Assembly (NCBI RefSeq): GCF_026340565.1
Contig: NZ_JAPEPB010000001.1
Span: 8,034,001 to 8,098,000, forward strand
DNA: 64,000 nucleotides
DNA from: Kitasatospora sp. NBC_01287
GTDB lineage: Bacteria > Actinomycetota > Actinomycetes > Streptomycetales > Streptomycetaceae
Reading direction: 5' to 3'
In this document: in pieces, positions 17,057 through 24,967 of the stretch
Layout of the letters: each line of letters begins with the position of its first letter
How positions within the stretch are numbered: position 1 is the stretch's first letter
Made by a program: the position numbers and the translations under genes
The notes under the pieces: generated by a model
The model's database searches: none
Told to the model about the DNA's origin: nothing
What the model saw: only the letters and a program-made list of their open reading frames with translations

Positions 17057-17092
17057 GCGCACCCCCGGCTCGACCTGGAGCCGGGGGTGCGC
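17057..17092. terminator. Strong bidirectional terminator
   Basis: A perfect 15-bp stem GCGCACCCCCGGCTC / GAGCCGGGGGTGCGC with a 6-base loop GACCTG. It lies between the converging DUF2267 unit and the reverse-strand membrane-protein gene, so it can serve both directions. Confidence 0.85.
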
Positions 17093-17152
17093 TTCGGTGT
17101 GCGGCCGGGCGGTCCGCCTCCGTCCAGCGCCGGTCAACCAGGCCGCGGGCTG

Positions 17153-17317
17153 TCATCGTTGGACGCCCTTGCGCCGTGAGGCGCGCACGCCGACGAACAC
17201 GAGGTCGGCGATCAGGAGCACTATGCCGATGACCAGCAGGTAGAGCAGGCCGTGGACCACGACGCCGATGAGGCCGAGCAGGATCGCGACGATCACCACG
17301 AGGAGGAAGAGCGCCAT
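17153..17317 (-). CDS. Small hydrophobic membrane protein (54 aa)
   Basis: A very short gene. Translation gives MALFLLVVIVAILLGLIGVV, continuing with about 22 further hydrophobic residues, then the basic tail RASRRKGVQR. It should form one or two transmembrane helices with a cytoplasmic positive tail. GGAGG lies seven bases before the ATG. Similar tiny hydrophobic proteins are widespread in Streptomyces near stress and DUF2267-type genes, with unknown function. It is directly downstream of the PRC-barrel gene (27 bp) and probably co-transcribed. Confidence 0.72.
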   Translation of the reverse strand: MALFLLVVIVAILLGLIGVVVHGLLYLLVIGIVLLIADLVFVGVRASRRKGVQR

Positions 17318-17344
17318 GATGTGCCTCCTTGAACGGGCGGGTGG

Positions 17345-17701
17345 TCAGCGGCGCGCGGGCAGGCGTTCGCCGGCGGTGCCGCTCTGGTAGGCGAGGCCGT
17401 GGTGCCGGAAGACGGCTTCCTCGTCGGCGGCGGGCCTGACATCGTCGGTGCCGATCGCGGGGCTGTCCTTGACCGGGGCCTTGTCGTAGGCGACCTTGAC
17501 GCAGCCCGGGCCCACCGACGCACCGGCCAGCGGGACGAACACGAGGCGGTGGCGGGTGGGCAGCCCGATCCGGACGGTCGCCATCGCCGGCTCGTCGGTG
17601 CTGGTGTCGACGTAGACCGCCTCCAGCGTGCCGATCTTGTGGCCACCCGCATCGGCGTCGTCGGTGGTGCGCCACTCGCGGATGTCGCCTACCTCGATCA
17701 C
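17345..17701 (-). CDS. PRC-barrel domain protein
   Basis: A 118-aa protein. Residues 1-75 form the PRC-barrel beta domain: IEVGDIREW, then HKIGTLEAVYVDTSTDEPAM, GLPTRHRLVFVPLAGA and CVKVAYDKAPVKDSP. The C-terminus adds an EEAVFRHHGL segment typical of the actinomycete version. Such domains bind RNA or photosynthetic/envelope partners elsewhere; here the role is not known, though they recur with stress genes. GAGGAG five bases upstream supports the GTG start at 17701. Confidence 0.78.
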   Translation of the reverse strand: MIEVGDIREWRTTDDADAGGHKIGTLEAVYVDTSTDEPAMATVRIGLPTRHRLVFVPLAGASVGPGCVKVAYDKAPVKDSPAIGTDDVRPAADEEAVFRHHGLAYQSGTAGERLPARR

Positions 17702-18037
17702 CGTGACTCCTCTGCGCTGCCGAGCCCCGCGGACGGGATCGCTCGCGGAGCAGCGCCTACCGGCCCCGGGTGGCGGCTGGTGCACCTCCCAGCGTGCCTC
17801 CGCTCCGGTGCGGACGCCAACCAACATGGCCGTCCACGCCACGCGAGCAGCGGGCACAGAACTCTCCCCGGCGGGCGCCGGACCGTTCCCCGCTTGGGAC
17901 TGCCGCACGGGGGCGTCCAGGCCGCAACGGCCGGCTTCTCGCCCTGCCACGCTCATAGCCTGACGAACGGACTCAAGACCAGCCCGCCTCACCCGACTCC
18001 ACTCTCGAAGCGGACACTCGCCCTCCTGCTCACCGTC
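17702..18037. other. Intergenic stretch, nothing recognised
   Basis: About 340 bases between two reverse-strand genes. It must hold the promoter of the PRC-barrel/membrane-protein unit. No gene-like frame or clear palindrome was seen. Confidence 0.4.
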
Positions 18038-18400
18038 TCAGGTGTCGGAGTAGCTGAGGTCCCCGATGGTCCAGCTGCTGATGTCCTCGATGGCGACGCG
18101 GTACATGCCGCCGGTGTGGGGCAGCCCGAAGTCGCCCTGCAGGATCCTCGCCCGGTGGAGGTGCAGGTGGGTGGGTCGCGCGGGCGGGGTCTCGGCGGGT
18201 GGGGCGAAGAGGGCGGCGAACGGCTTGAGGTGCTCCGAGGCCTGGAGGACCTCCGCCACTCGCTCCCACCACAGGGACACCGGCGCGAGCCTGCCGGTGA
18301 TCACCGCGCCTGGGACCACCACTGTCAAGGACATCTGGTTGCTGTGCTCGGACTCGACCATCGCGGCGATGTCGACGAGCAGCCCGTCAGGGTTCGACAT
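18038..18400 (-). CDS. GvpU-like gas-vesicle accessory protein
   Basis: A 120-aa protein that follows the GvpU pattern in two blocks. The N-terminal LTVVVPGAVITGRLAPVSLW matches the GvpU LNVNGAVISGTMISAKEYF type, and the C-terminal HLHLHRARILQGDF plus YRVAIEDISSWTIGDL matches HLKNTKIY...WRGKIAEVDGFFLG. GvpU in Bacillus is a minor gas-vesicle-cluster protein affecting vesicle clustering. No gvpA, gvpF or other gvp gene is in this window, so it is an orphan here and may have another role. It overlaps the upstream gene by 14 bases. Confidence 0.6.
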   Translation of the reverse strand: MSNPDGLLVDIAAMVESEHSNQMSLTVVVPGAVITGRLAPVSLWWERVAEVLQASEHLKPFAALFAPPAETPPARPTHLHLHRARILQGDFGLPHTGGMYRVAIEDISSWTIGDLSYSDT

Positions 18401-18827
18401 GACGCCCAGATGAGGACACGGCCATCGGTGTCCGGGAGCCCGCCCCGATGCTTCCAGCGCGACGCGTGCCGCAGGAGGGCGTGCCCGCGAAGACCGGCAT
18501 GGTGCCGGGATCGCTCTGGCCCGCGGTGACGAGCACCTCAGTTCCAAGTGTGGTGACGGTGAAGCCCGCGGAGTCCAGGACCTCCGACAGGGCCAGGGTG
18601 AGTGCGTTGCGGATGCCGCGGAACTCGGTGCGCCCAGCGTCGTCGGCGGGATGCGGTGAGGCGCGGAGCGTCGTCCCGATCAGATCCTCGCCCGGCCGCC
18701 ATCCCAGCACCAGGCCACCCTCCGGACGCTGTCGGACGGAGAGGCTGGCCGCCTGTGGCGGCGCCAGCTCGAACCCTCGGAGTGAGAGCACCTCACAGAC
18801 GGACTCAAACAAATGTTTGTCATCCAC
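18387..18827 (-). CDS. Hypothetical protein upstream of the GvpU-like gene
   Basis: A 146-aa protein with no family recognised. The start MDDKHLFESVCEVLSLRGFE is helical, and the middle RNALTLALSEVLDSAGFTV with VLVTAGQ suggests a small alpha/beta fold. The last 30 residues are Ser/Gly/Arg-rich. Its 3' end overlaps the GvpU-like start, which argues for translational coupling and a joint role. Confidence 0.55.
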   Translation of the reverse strand: MDDKHLFESVCEVLSLRGFELAPPQAASLSVRQRPEGGLVLGWRPGEDLIGTTLRASPHPADDAGRTEFRGIRNALTLALSEVLDSAGFTVTTLGTEVLVTAGQSDPGTMPVFAGTPSCGTRRAGSIGAGSRTPMAVSSSGRHVEP

Positions 18828-19078
18828 GCGACGATTCTACCGCCCGCATGGCCGGCGTTCAGACGACAGTGACTGATCGTCATGTGCCGTTCCGGCTAAC
18901 GCCGGTACCGCGCCGACGCCCAGGCCGGCGGGGCCGATCGACATGGCATCGGGATCAAATGGCCGGGGTGCGTGCCCTCTGGATGGTGTGCCGAGGCGAC
19001 GGTGCGCCATCGCCTCGGCACAGGGTCCACCCGCGAGCGGCGGAGCACGATCGGCCTCGAAGCGCAGGGCGCTCGGGG

Positions 19079-19306
19079 TCAGAGTTTGAACATCGCGGTG
19101 TACGGCTGGGTGATGCGTTCGCGTCGCGATCCGAAGTCGACGAGTACGGCGATGTCGCTGTCACCTTCGACGCCGATGGCCCGGCCGAGGCCGTAGCGGT
19201 CGTGGGTGACTCGGTCGCCCACGGCGAACCGCTTCAGGGGCGCCTCAACCCTGGCCTTGAAGGGGCTGGTGGGCAGGGGGCGGCGGACTGCTACTGATTT
19301 CGTCAT
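19079..19306 (-). CDS. Small Tudor/CarD-like protein
   Basis: A 75-aa protein. The core FAVGDRVTHDRYGLGRAIGV followed by IAVLVDFG is the beta-barrel motif found at the C-terminus of UvrD/PcrA helicases and in CarD-like RNA-polymerase binders, where it contacts RNA polymerase. Here it stands alone, preceded by about 27 basic residues. A role in binding polymerase is a reasonable guess from the fold only. It is a common short gene in Streptomyces. Confidence 0.65.
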   Translation of the reverse strand: MTKSVAVRRPLPTSPFKARVEAPLKRFAVGDRVTHDRYGLGRAIGVEGDSDIAVLVDFGSRRERITQPYTAMFKL

Positions 19307-19680
19307 CCCGTGCAGTATGCGCCGAAAATCTCGGGAGCGGGCTCTTTTCGTGGGACTGGAAATTCGGATGGGTTGGAATCCGAATGATGTCGTTCGCTGT
19401 CTCTAGCTGTCTCTAGCTGTCTCCGATGGTGCCGATGGTGCCGATGGCCTGACGCGGCCGCCGGCCCGGGACCGGGGTCGGCGTGGCGGGAGTCCATGCG
19501 GCGCGCGGTGGGGCATTGTCGCGTCGAGCTGCCGGTGGAACCGCTACCCCGGGCAGAGCCACAGGCGGTCAACCATCCTGATCGCATGGGGTGTTGAGGT
19601 TCCTTGCGGCTCGGGGGCGGCGGTTGCGCCGGGAGGTCCTGCGAAACCGGGGGTGAAACAATCCACCGCGGCAGGCCTGG
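19307..19680. other. Intergenic stretch with short tandem repeats
   Basis: At 19397-19422 the 10-mer CTGTCTCTAG is repeated about 2.5 times, directly followed by CGATGGTGC repeats (about 19423-19447). The rest is featureless. The repeats may be slippage products. Confidence 0.55.
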
Positions 19681-19689
19681 GCCTGCTAG

Positions 19690-19854
19690 AGTCTTCTTAG
19701 TTGCAGTAGTGGTTCCCATGAACTTTGTGTGCGCCTGCTGATGTTTCGCAGGCGCATTTTTGTTTCCCGGCTCTTCCCCGGGTGGGTGCTCATCGCGGCG
19801 ACTCGAAGTGCGCACAGTGCGCGCCTCGGACTGCCCCTTGAAGGAGAATTTTTT
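19690..19854 (+). promoter_or_regulatory. Structured 5' leader of the cold-shock gene with attenuator-like hairpin
   Basis: The leader contains a perfect stem TGCGCCTGC (19730-19738) / GCAGGCGCA (19748-19756) immediately followed by TTTTT. This is a textbook intrinsic terminator inside the untranslated region, about 100 bases before the start codon and unusually T-rich for this genome. It is likely to be a conditional terminator or RNA thermosensor. The transcription start was not located. Confidence 0.6.
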
Positions 19855-20058
19855 ATGGCTAATGGCACTGTGAAGTGGTTCAACGCGGAAAAGGGCTTCG
19901 GCTTCATCGAGCAGGAGGGTGGCGGTCCTGACGTGTTCGCCCACTACTCGAACATCAACGCCAACGGCTTCCGTGAGCTGCTCGAGGGCCAGAAGGTCGA
20001 GTTCGACGTCACGCAGGGTCAGAAGGGCCCGCAGGCCGAGAACATTCGCCCGCTGTAG
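19855..20058 (+). CDS. CspA-family cold-shock protein
   Basis: A 67-aa OB-fold protein with both RNA-binding motifs intact: KGFGFIEQ (RNP1) and DVFAHY (RNP2), plus the start MANGTVKWFNAEKG. It binds single-stranded RNA and acts as a chaperone melting structures at low temperature. AAGGAG lies 8-9 bases before the ATG and is followed by a run of T. The attenuator-like leader and downstream terminator make it a single-gene transcript. A DEAD-box helicase gene 366 bp downstream likely belongs to the same response. Confidence 0.95.
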   Translation: MANGTVKWFNAEKGFGFIEQEGGGPDVFAHYSNINANGFRELLEGQKVEFDVTQGQKGPQAENIRPL

Positions 20059-20087
20059 TTCTACTGCCATGGCACCCGCCTAGCAGC

Positions 20088-20127
20088 GAGGGGCCCGCAC
20101 CGCGTACATGCCCGGTGCGGGTCCCTC
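20088..20127 (+). terminator. Terminator after the cold-shock gene
   Basis: A 15-bp stem GAGGGGCCCGCACCG / CGGTGCGGGTCCCTC with one G-U pair and a 10-base loop, 30 bases after the stop codon. Confidence 0.8.
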
Positions 20128-20357
20128 GGCATTGCATCGCGCACATCCCCGGCCGTTCAGGCCCCTGGCTCCGCCACCGGCGGCCATCCCCACGCGAGAC
20201 GCCCAGCGCCGCGTCCGGATCGGCGCCCTGCCGTGACATCGCACGGTTCGAGGTCCTCGCTCCCGCCCCTTCGCGGTGAGCGCCGACCGCAGGTGACGTG
20301 CCGCACGGTTCTACCGTCCACGCTCCGCCCGTGACACTTCTGGCCCGTTCCCTTGCG

Positions 20358-20416
20358 GGCTCCGCCGGCGCCCCGCGCCGCGGAGCCTTCCTCGTGACGC
20401 GCCGCCCCGAGGAAGG
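20358..20416 (+). promoter_or_regulatory. RBS-sequestering hairpins upstream of the DEAD-box helicase
   Basis: CCTTCCTCG (20386-20394) pairs perfectly with CGAGGAAGG (20408-20416), burying the Shine-Dalgarno sequence AGGAAGG that serves ATG 20425. A second stem, GGCTCCGC (20358-20365) with GCGGAGCC (20380-20387), shares two bases with the first, so the two compete at that edge. This is consistent with translational control. Confidence 0.6.
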
Positions 20417-20424
20417 TTTCCCGC

Positions 20425-21975
20425 ATGAATCGTTCCAGTCGCTCCTCGTACCAGAACGCCAACTCCCGCTCCGGCAGCTCCTCCTACGGATCCCGCTCCG
20501 GTGGCGCCGGCTACGGGTCCCGCTCCGGCGGAAGTTCCTTCTACGGCGACCGGCCTGCCGGCGGCCGGAACGCATCCGGTCGCACTGCCCGTCAGGGCTC
20601 TTCCCCGCAGGGCGAGTTCGCGATGCCGGTGAGCACCACCCCGGCCCTGCCGGCCGTCGAGTCGTTCGACGAACTGGACATGCCCAAGGCACTACTGCCG
20701 GTGCTGACCCGGCAGGGCGTCACCTCGCCGTTCCCGATCCAGGCCGCGACACTGCCGAACTCGCTGGCCGGACGTGACGTCCTCGGACGAGGCCGCACCG
20801 GCTCCGGCAAGACCATCGCGTTCGGGCTCGCCGTGCTGGCCCGCACCGCCGGCCAGAAGGCCGAGCCGCGCCGGCCGCTGGCGCTCGTGCTCGTCCCCAC
20901 CCGTGAACTCGCCCAGCAGGTCACCGACGCACTCACCCCCTTCGCCCACGCGGTGCGGCTTCGCCTGGCCACGGTGGTGGGCGGGATGTCGATCGGGCGC
21001 CAGGCCCAGGCGCTGAACCGCGGAGCCGAGGTCGTGGTGGCCACCCCCGGCAGGCTCAAGGACCTGATCCAGCGCGGGGACTGCCAGCTCGACGGGGTCG
21101 GCATCGCGGTGCTCGACGAGGCCGACCAGATGGCGGACATGGGCTTCCTGCCGCAGGTCACCGAACTGCTCGACCAGGTCGCCGAAGGCTGCCAGACGAT
21201 GCTGTTCTCCGCCACCCTGGACCGCAACGTCGACCGGCTGGTGCGCCGCTTCCTCAAGGACCCGGTCACCCATTCGGTGGACCCCTCGGCCGCGACGGTC
21301 AGCACCATGGCGCACCACGTCCTGCACGTCCAGAACTTCGACAAGAGCGCCACGATCGCCCACATCGCCTCCCGCGAGGGCGGGGTGATCATGTTCATCG
21401 ACACCAAGCACGGCGCGGACCGCCTGGTGGAGGACCTGCTCGCAAGCGGGGTGAAGGCGGCGGCGCTGCACGGGGGCAAGTCCCAGCCGCAGCGCACCCG
21501 CACGCTGGAGCAGTTCCGCACCGGCCAGGTGACCGCGTTGATCGCCACCAACGTCGCCGCCCGGGGCATCCACATCGACGGGCTCGACCTGGTCGTCAAC
21601 CTGGACCCGCCGAACGACCACAAGGACTACCTGCACCGCGGCGGCCGGACCGCCCGGGCCGGCGAGTCCGGCACCGTGGTCACCCTCGTCCTGCCCAACC
21701 AGCGCCGCGAGATGGCCCGCATGATGGCCACGGCCGCCATCACCCCCGTCACCACCAGGGTCAGCGCCGGCGACGAGGACCTGGCCCGCATCACCGGCGC
21801 CCGCGTGCCCACCGGCATCCCCACCGTGATCGCCGACCCCGTCGTCGAACGCCCCCGCCGCAGCACCTCCGCGAGCCGCAACCGCCGCGGTCGCCCCACC
21901 CACGCCGGCCGCACCCCGCAGAGCACCACCGGCTCCCGCAACGCAGCCCCCGCGCGCGTCGCCCTCGCCGCATAG
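20425..21975 (+). CDS. DEAD-box ATP-dependent RNA helicase
   Basis: A 516-aa protein. Residues 1-65 are a disordered Ser/Arg/Gly/Tyr-rich tail (SYGSRSGGAGYGSRSGG). The helicase core has the Q motif, GRTGSGKT (about 124-131), PTRELAQQ, TPGRL, LDEADQ (about 230-235), SATL, and in domain 2 ARGIHIDGLD and HRGGRTARAG. RGIHID departs from the usual RGIDI/V at one position. It unwinds RNA using ATP; the low-complexity N-terminus may drive condensation. The hairpin over its ribosome binding site and the neighbouring csp gene suggest cold induction. A strong terminator follows. Confidence 0.93.
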   Translation: MNRSSRSSYQNANSRSGSSSYGSRSGGAGYGSRSGGSSFYGDRPAGGRNASGRTARQGSSPQGEFAMPVSTTPALPAVESFDELDMPKALLPVLTRQGVTSPFPIQAATLPNSLAGRDVLGRGRTGSGKTIAFGLAVLARTAGQKAEPRRPLALVLVPTRELAQQVTDALTPFAHAVRLRLATVVGGMSIGRQAQALNRGAEVVVATPGRLKDLIQRGDCQLDGVGIAVLDEADQMADMGFLPQVTELLDQVAEGCQTMLFSATLDRNVDRLVRRFLKDPVTHSVDPSAATVSTMAHHVLHVQNFDKSATIAHIASREGGVIMFIDTKHGADRLVEDLLASGVKAAALHGGKSQPQRTRTLEQFRTGQVTALIATNVAARGIHIDGLDLVVNLDPPNDHKDYLHRGGRTARAGESGTVVTLVLPNQRREMARMMATAAITPVTTRVSAGDEDLARITGARVPTGIPTVIADPVVERPRRSTSASRNRRGRPTHAGRTPQSTTGSRNAAPARVALAA

Positions 21976-21981
21976 GACGCC

Positions 21982-22018
21982 GTGCGGGCCCGGACCGCGA
22001 CACGGTCCGGGCCCGCAC
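21982..22018 (+). terminator. Strong terminator after the helicase
   Basis: A perfect 15-bp stem GTGCGGGCCCGGACC / GGTCCGGGCCCGCAC with a 7-base loop, beginning 6 bases after the stop. Confidence 0.85.
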
Positions 22019-22152
22019 CATGCACCGGCGGCCGACACCCGGTTCCCACGACGACCGGACGAGGCACCCGCCACCAGCACCACCGACCCCTCCCACCACC
22101 AGTGCCCTGATCGCCGCCCCCGCAGGCGGGAGCGACGCGAAGGAATCCGCCC

Positions 22153-22431
22153 ATGACCACCACCCTCGAACGCCCCATGACCACCACCACGGTCGGCGAC
22201 CTCATGAAAACCCCGGAACTGCAGATCAGCGAGGACGTCACGGCCGACACCGCGATGGACATCCTGCACAGCTCCGGTGCCGCGAACATGCCATGGTTCG
22301 CCCACGGCTACGCCGCTGACCCGGACGCGGTGCGTGATGTCGTCCTGCGCGCGACCGGGCCACACGGCCAGGTCGCTGCACGTGACCAGCAGTTCATCAG
22401 ACGGCAGGGAGCGTTCGGAGGCGGGGCATGA
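22153..22431 (+). pseudogene. Truncated CBS-domain protein
   Basis: The first about 50 residues (VGDLMKTPELQISEDVTADT, then AMDILHSSGAANMPW) are the start of a CBS domain as found in actinomycete proteins encoded beside DEAD-box helicases. The homology stops after MPW, and the remaining about 40 residues do not complete a CBS fold. A deletion or recombination junction near 22295 is likely. CBS domains bind adenosyl ligands as dimers; this stub should not. Confidence 0.55.
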
Positions 22432-22560
22432 GACCGGATCTTTGATCTGACGCTGTGGCGGCTGCTCAGGGCGTGCTGCAGTGATCAGCAGAAGCGATGG
22501 CCGCCGACAGGCGATAGAACTCGGTTTCGGGCCGGCCCGGGCAGTTGAGATGATCGGCTC

Positions 22561-23082
22561 ATGGGAGCATTGACGACCGCGCCGGGACAGGCTCCCGCGA
22601 CCGCCGTATTCAGGGGAGCGTTCGAGACGCACGCGGCCCGCGAGCCGGGCGACCTGGACTTCGTCGTGGTCCCCGCGGACTGGGGCATCGACGAACCGCG
22701 CACCGAGTCGATGCTCCGGGGAATCGCCGACGCGACGCGGACCGTGAGCCAGCACGGTGGCACTGTCGTTCGGTTCGAGGCGGCCGGAGCGGTCAGCGAG
22801 GACATCTGGACCTACGAGCGAGTCCCCGGCCGCCGACTCGTCCTGCCCTGGACCTCGCCCGGCCTGCCCGGCGGAATCATCCAACTGGGCTTCGTCTTCA
22901 ACGAGCACCTGCCCGTCGAGCCGGTACCGGCCCAGATCCCCTCCCGGTCAGGCGGCCCGGACGCACAGTTGAACGCGGCGACGGCCGAACTGTCCATGAA
23001 GCGGCTGGCCGATCGGGGCTGGGCCGACGAGCCCACCCCGGGACGGTTCACGCTCGCCGCCGGGCCAGCCGGCGGCTCATGA
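22561..23082 (+). CDS. Nucleotidyltransferase-like protein (AbiEii-type resemblance)
   Basis: A 173-aa protein. EPGDLDFVVVP (about 28-38) fits the paired-aspartate strand of AbiEii-like nucleotidyltransferases. YERVPGRRLVLPW and GGIIQLGFVFNEHLP agree with the middle of such proteins in actinomycetes. It could be a toxin-like NTase without its antitoxin, or a stand-alone enzyme. No AbiEi-like partner is adjacent. The assignment rests on motif spacing only. Confidence 0.5.
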   Translation: MGALTTAPGQAPATAVFRGAFETHAAREPGDLDFVVVPADWGIDEPRTESMLRGIADATRTVSQHGGTVVRFEAAGAVSEDIWTYERVPGRRLVLPWTSPGLPGGIIQLGFVFNEHLPVEPVPAQIPSRSGGPDAQLNAATAELSMKRLADRGWADEPTPGRFTLAAGPAGGS

Positions 23083-23173
23083 GCATCGTCATCGACCACA
23101 GCACCATCTGCTCATGCACGGCGGGGCAGCGAATCGTCTCGTCCTCGCGTGATCGCCAACGAAGGAGCAACCG

Positions 23174-23848
23174 TTGCAACCGATTGTCCTGTTCGACCTG
23201 GACGGCCTTCTGATCGACTCCGAGCCGATCTGGGACGCGGCAAAGCGTGAAGTGTTCGGTCCGCTTGGCCTGCACCTCACAACGGAGATGCAGGCGGCGA
23301 CGCGCGGGCTGCGGCAAAGGGACATGGTGGCCTATTGGTTCGATCGGGCCACCATTCAAGCCGACCCCGACGACGTCGAGCAGCAGATCGTGGCCGCCGT
23401 GTGCCGCAGGCTGGAGGGAGTGGCGCTGAAACCCGGTGCCGAACACGCCGTCGCGGCGTGCGCGCGTGCATCGAGGGCGATGGCCGTCGTGTCATCTTCG
23501 CCGGAGTCGGTGATTCGGCATGCGCTCGCGAGCACCGGCCTTGACGGATCTTTCGATGCCGTGTTTTCGGCCGAAGACGACGAGCACGGCAAGCCCCACC
23601 CGGGCGCCTATCTCCGCGCGGCCGCCGCCCTCGGCGCGTCACCCGACGAGTGCATTGTGATCGAGGACTCGCTCAACGGTGTCCTTTCTGGCGTGTCAGC
23701 CCAGATGACGGTCGTCGCCGTTCCCGAGGCCGCTGATCGCTGCGATCCTGGCTTCGCGATTGCCACTCTGGTACTGGAGTCCCTCAAGGATCTCGATACC
23801 TCTGTCTTCGGCGCGTATGTGTCCAGGGGGAGCCGGAACGCCACGTGA
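23174..23848 (+). CDS. HAD-superfamily phosphatase, HxpB/2-deoxyglucose-6-phosphatase-like
   Basis: A 224-aa HAD phosphatase with motif I FDLDGLLIDSE (nucleophile Asp), motif II VSSSPESV, motif III GKPHPGAYLRAA (Lys) and motif IV VIEDSLNGV. DGLLIDSEPIW and the alpha-helical cap between motifs I and II match the hexitol/2-deoxyglucose phosphate phosphatases that remove phosphate from sugar phosphates in the cytoplasm. TTG 23174 is preceded at 6 bases by GAAGGAG, so an unusual TTG start is well supported. No operon partner remains; gene remnants follow. Confidence 0.88.
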   Translation: MQPIVLFDLDGLLIDSEPIWDAAKREVFGPLGLHLTTEMQAATRGLRQRDMVAYWFDRATIQADPDDVEQQIVAAVCRRLEGVALKPGAEHAVAACARASRAMAVVSSSPESVIRHALASTGLDGSFDAVFSAEDDEHGKPHPGAYLRAAAALGASPDECIVIEDSLNGVLSGVSAQMTVVAVPEAADRCDPGFAIATLVLESLKDLDTSVFGAYVSRGSRNAT

Positions 23849-23854
23849 GCATCG

Positions 23855-23970
23855 CGTGCTGCGGATCCTCAACCGTTCCGCCGGACCTTCGGTGAACCCA
23901 CACCGCGGGTCGCGGCCAAGGTGCGCGGCACGCTCCACCCCTGGATCGAGGAATTCATCAGCCTGGCGCC
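23855..23970 (+). pseudogene. Pyridoxamine 5'-phosphate oxidase-family remnant
   Basis: One frame reads FRRTFGEPTPRVAAKVRGTL then HPWIEEFISLAP. This is the N-terminal part of PPOX-type flavin-binding proteins (pattern LRxxFGEPTPRVxxKxxxxLHPxxxEFIxxSP). It has lost its start and is cut by the IS fragment that begins near 24000. No flavin-binding residues remain. Confidence 0.45.
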
Positions 23971-23999
23971 TTCTTTGCCTGCTCTGGGGTCCGCTGTCC

Positions 24000-24967
24000 A
24001 CGGCTTCACCGTACCGCCGAAGCCTCCCAGGCCGTCGCCTCGGCTTTGCCGTAGCGGGCGGTGTCCGTGGAGGTGGTGACGTCGGGGTTGTGCCAGGTAT
24101 CGGGCTTGGCCAGGGTGAGGACGCGGCCGTGCTTGCGGGGCCGGCCGCCCTTGGGGCCGGAGCGGGCGGGGCCGGCGTCGCGGAGCGTCACCCGGTCCGA
24201 GTGCAGGCGTCCGACCAGCACCACTGGCAAGTCGGTCAGGGCGTGGGAGAGGTAGGCGACGTCGTAGCCGGAGTCCATCGTGATCAGGATCGCGGGATCG
24301 CCGTCGTTCCACTGGCCGCTGTCCTTCAATCGCTGCACCACGTCGCGTAGTTGAGTGGCGGTGACGCCGGTGGCATCGTCTGCGGGACCCAAGCGGACGG
24401 CGTCCAGCAGCGCGACCCAGGAGGTGCGGCCGGACTCCAGGGCGGCAACGAACGAGTACGGTCAGCCGGGGACGAACCGATCCGTCTTGCGGTCGCCGCG
24501 TCCGTAGACGTGGCAGAAGAGCCGGTCCTCGCTGGTGGGAGCGTCCGGCCGAAGCCAGTTGCTGACGTCGACGGCCAGCACGATCCGCCCGTCGGCGGCC
24601 TTGGGCAGCGGCAGCCCGGCCAGAGCTCGGCGCGGACGGGCAGGCTCGGCCCGGCCCCGGTCCAAGGCCTGGTACAGGGCGCCGTGCCCGCGCCGGTGCT
24701 CGGCCACGAGCGACAGCTCGACCAGGTCCTCACCGGCCCATCCGTGCACAGCACCGCGTCCGTGAGCTCGAAGAGCGCGTCGGCCCGAGCGTAGAGGCTC
24801 TCGTAGAACTCGACCCGAAAGTGGGACAGCAGCCTCGATACGTCGCATGCGGGCACATCGACGGGCAGGCTCATCGGCAGCGGCCGTTCTCTCGCACTTC
24901 GTTACTCGACATCTCGAAGCGTGGGGAACGGCCGCCTCACGTGCCGCCGAATCCTAGAGATCTCAGC
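24000..24967 (-). mobile_element. IS fragment A (DDE transposase remnant, reverse orientation)
   Basis: About 0.97 kb carrying the 5' two thirds of a transposase. It starts MSLPVDVPACDVSRLLSHF, with DGRIVLAVDVSNWLRPDAPT and ILITMDSGYDVAYL as DDE-type catalytic strands. The frame is shifted near 24745, and a Trp codon is TGA near 24464, so it is dead. The 3' third is missing. The same sequence with the same frameshift recurs at 41710-42178 in the opposite orientation. Its 5' end cuts into a SUFU-type gene and its 3' end into a PPOX-type gene. Confidence 0.8.

Noticed and set aside
20692..22908. A 738-codon open frame on the reverse strand across the helicase gene
   Set aside because: It is antisense to a DEAD-box helicase with all motifs; its product is Gly/Arg/Val-rich without domains, a normal by-product of high GC at third positions.
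23870..24350. A forward 196-codon frame running through the PPOX remnant and the IS
   Set aside because: It crosses the junction between two unrelated sequences and is antisense to the transposase.
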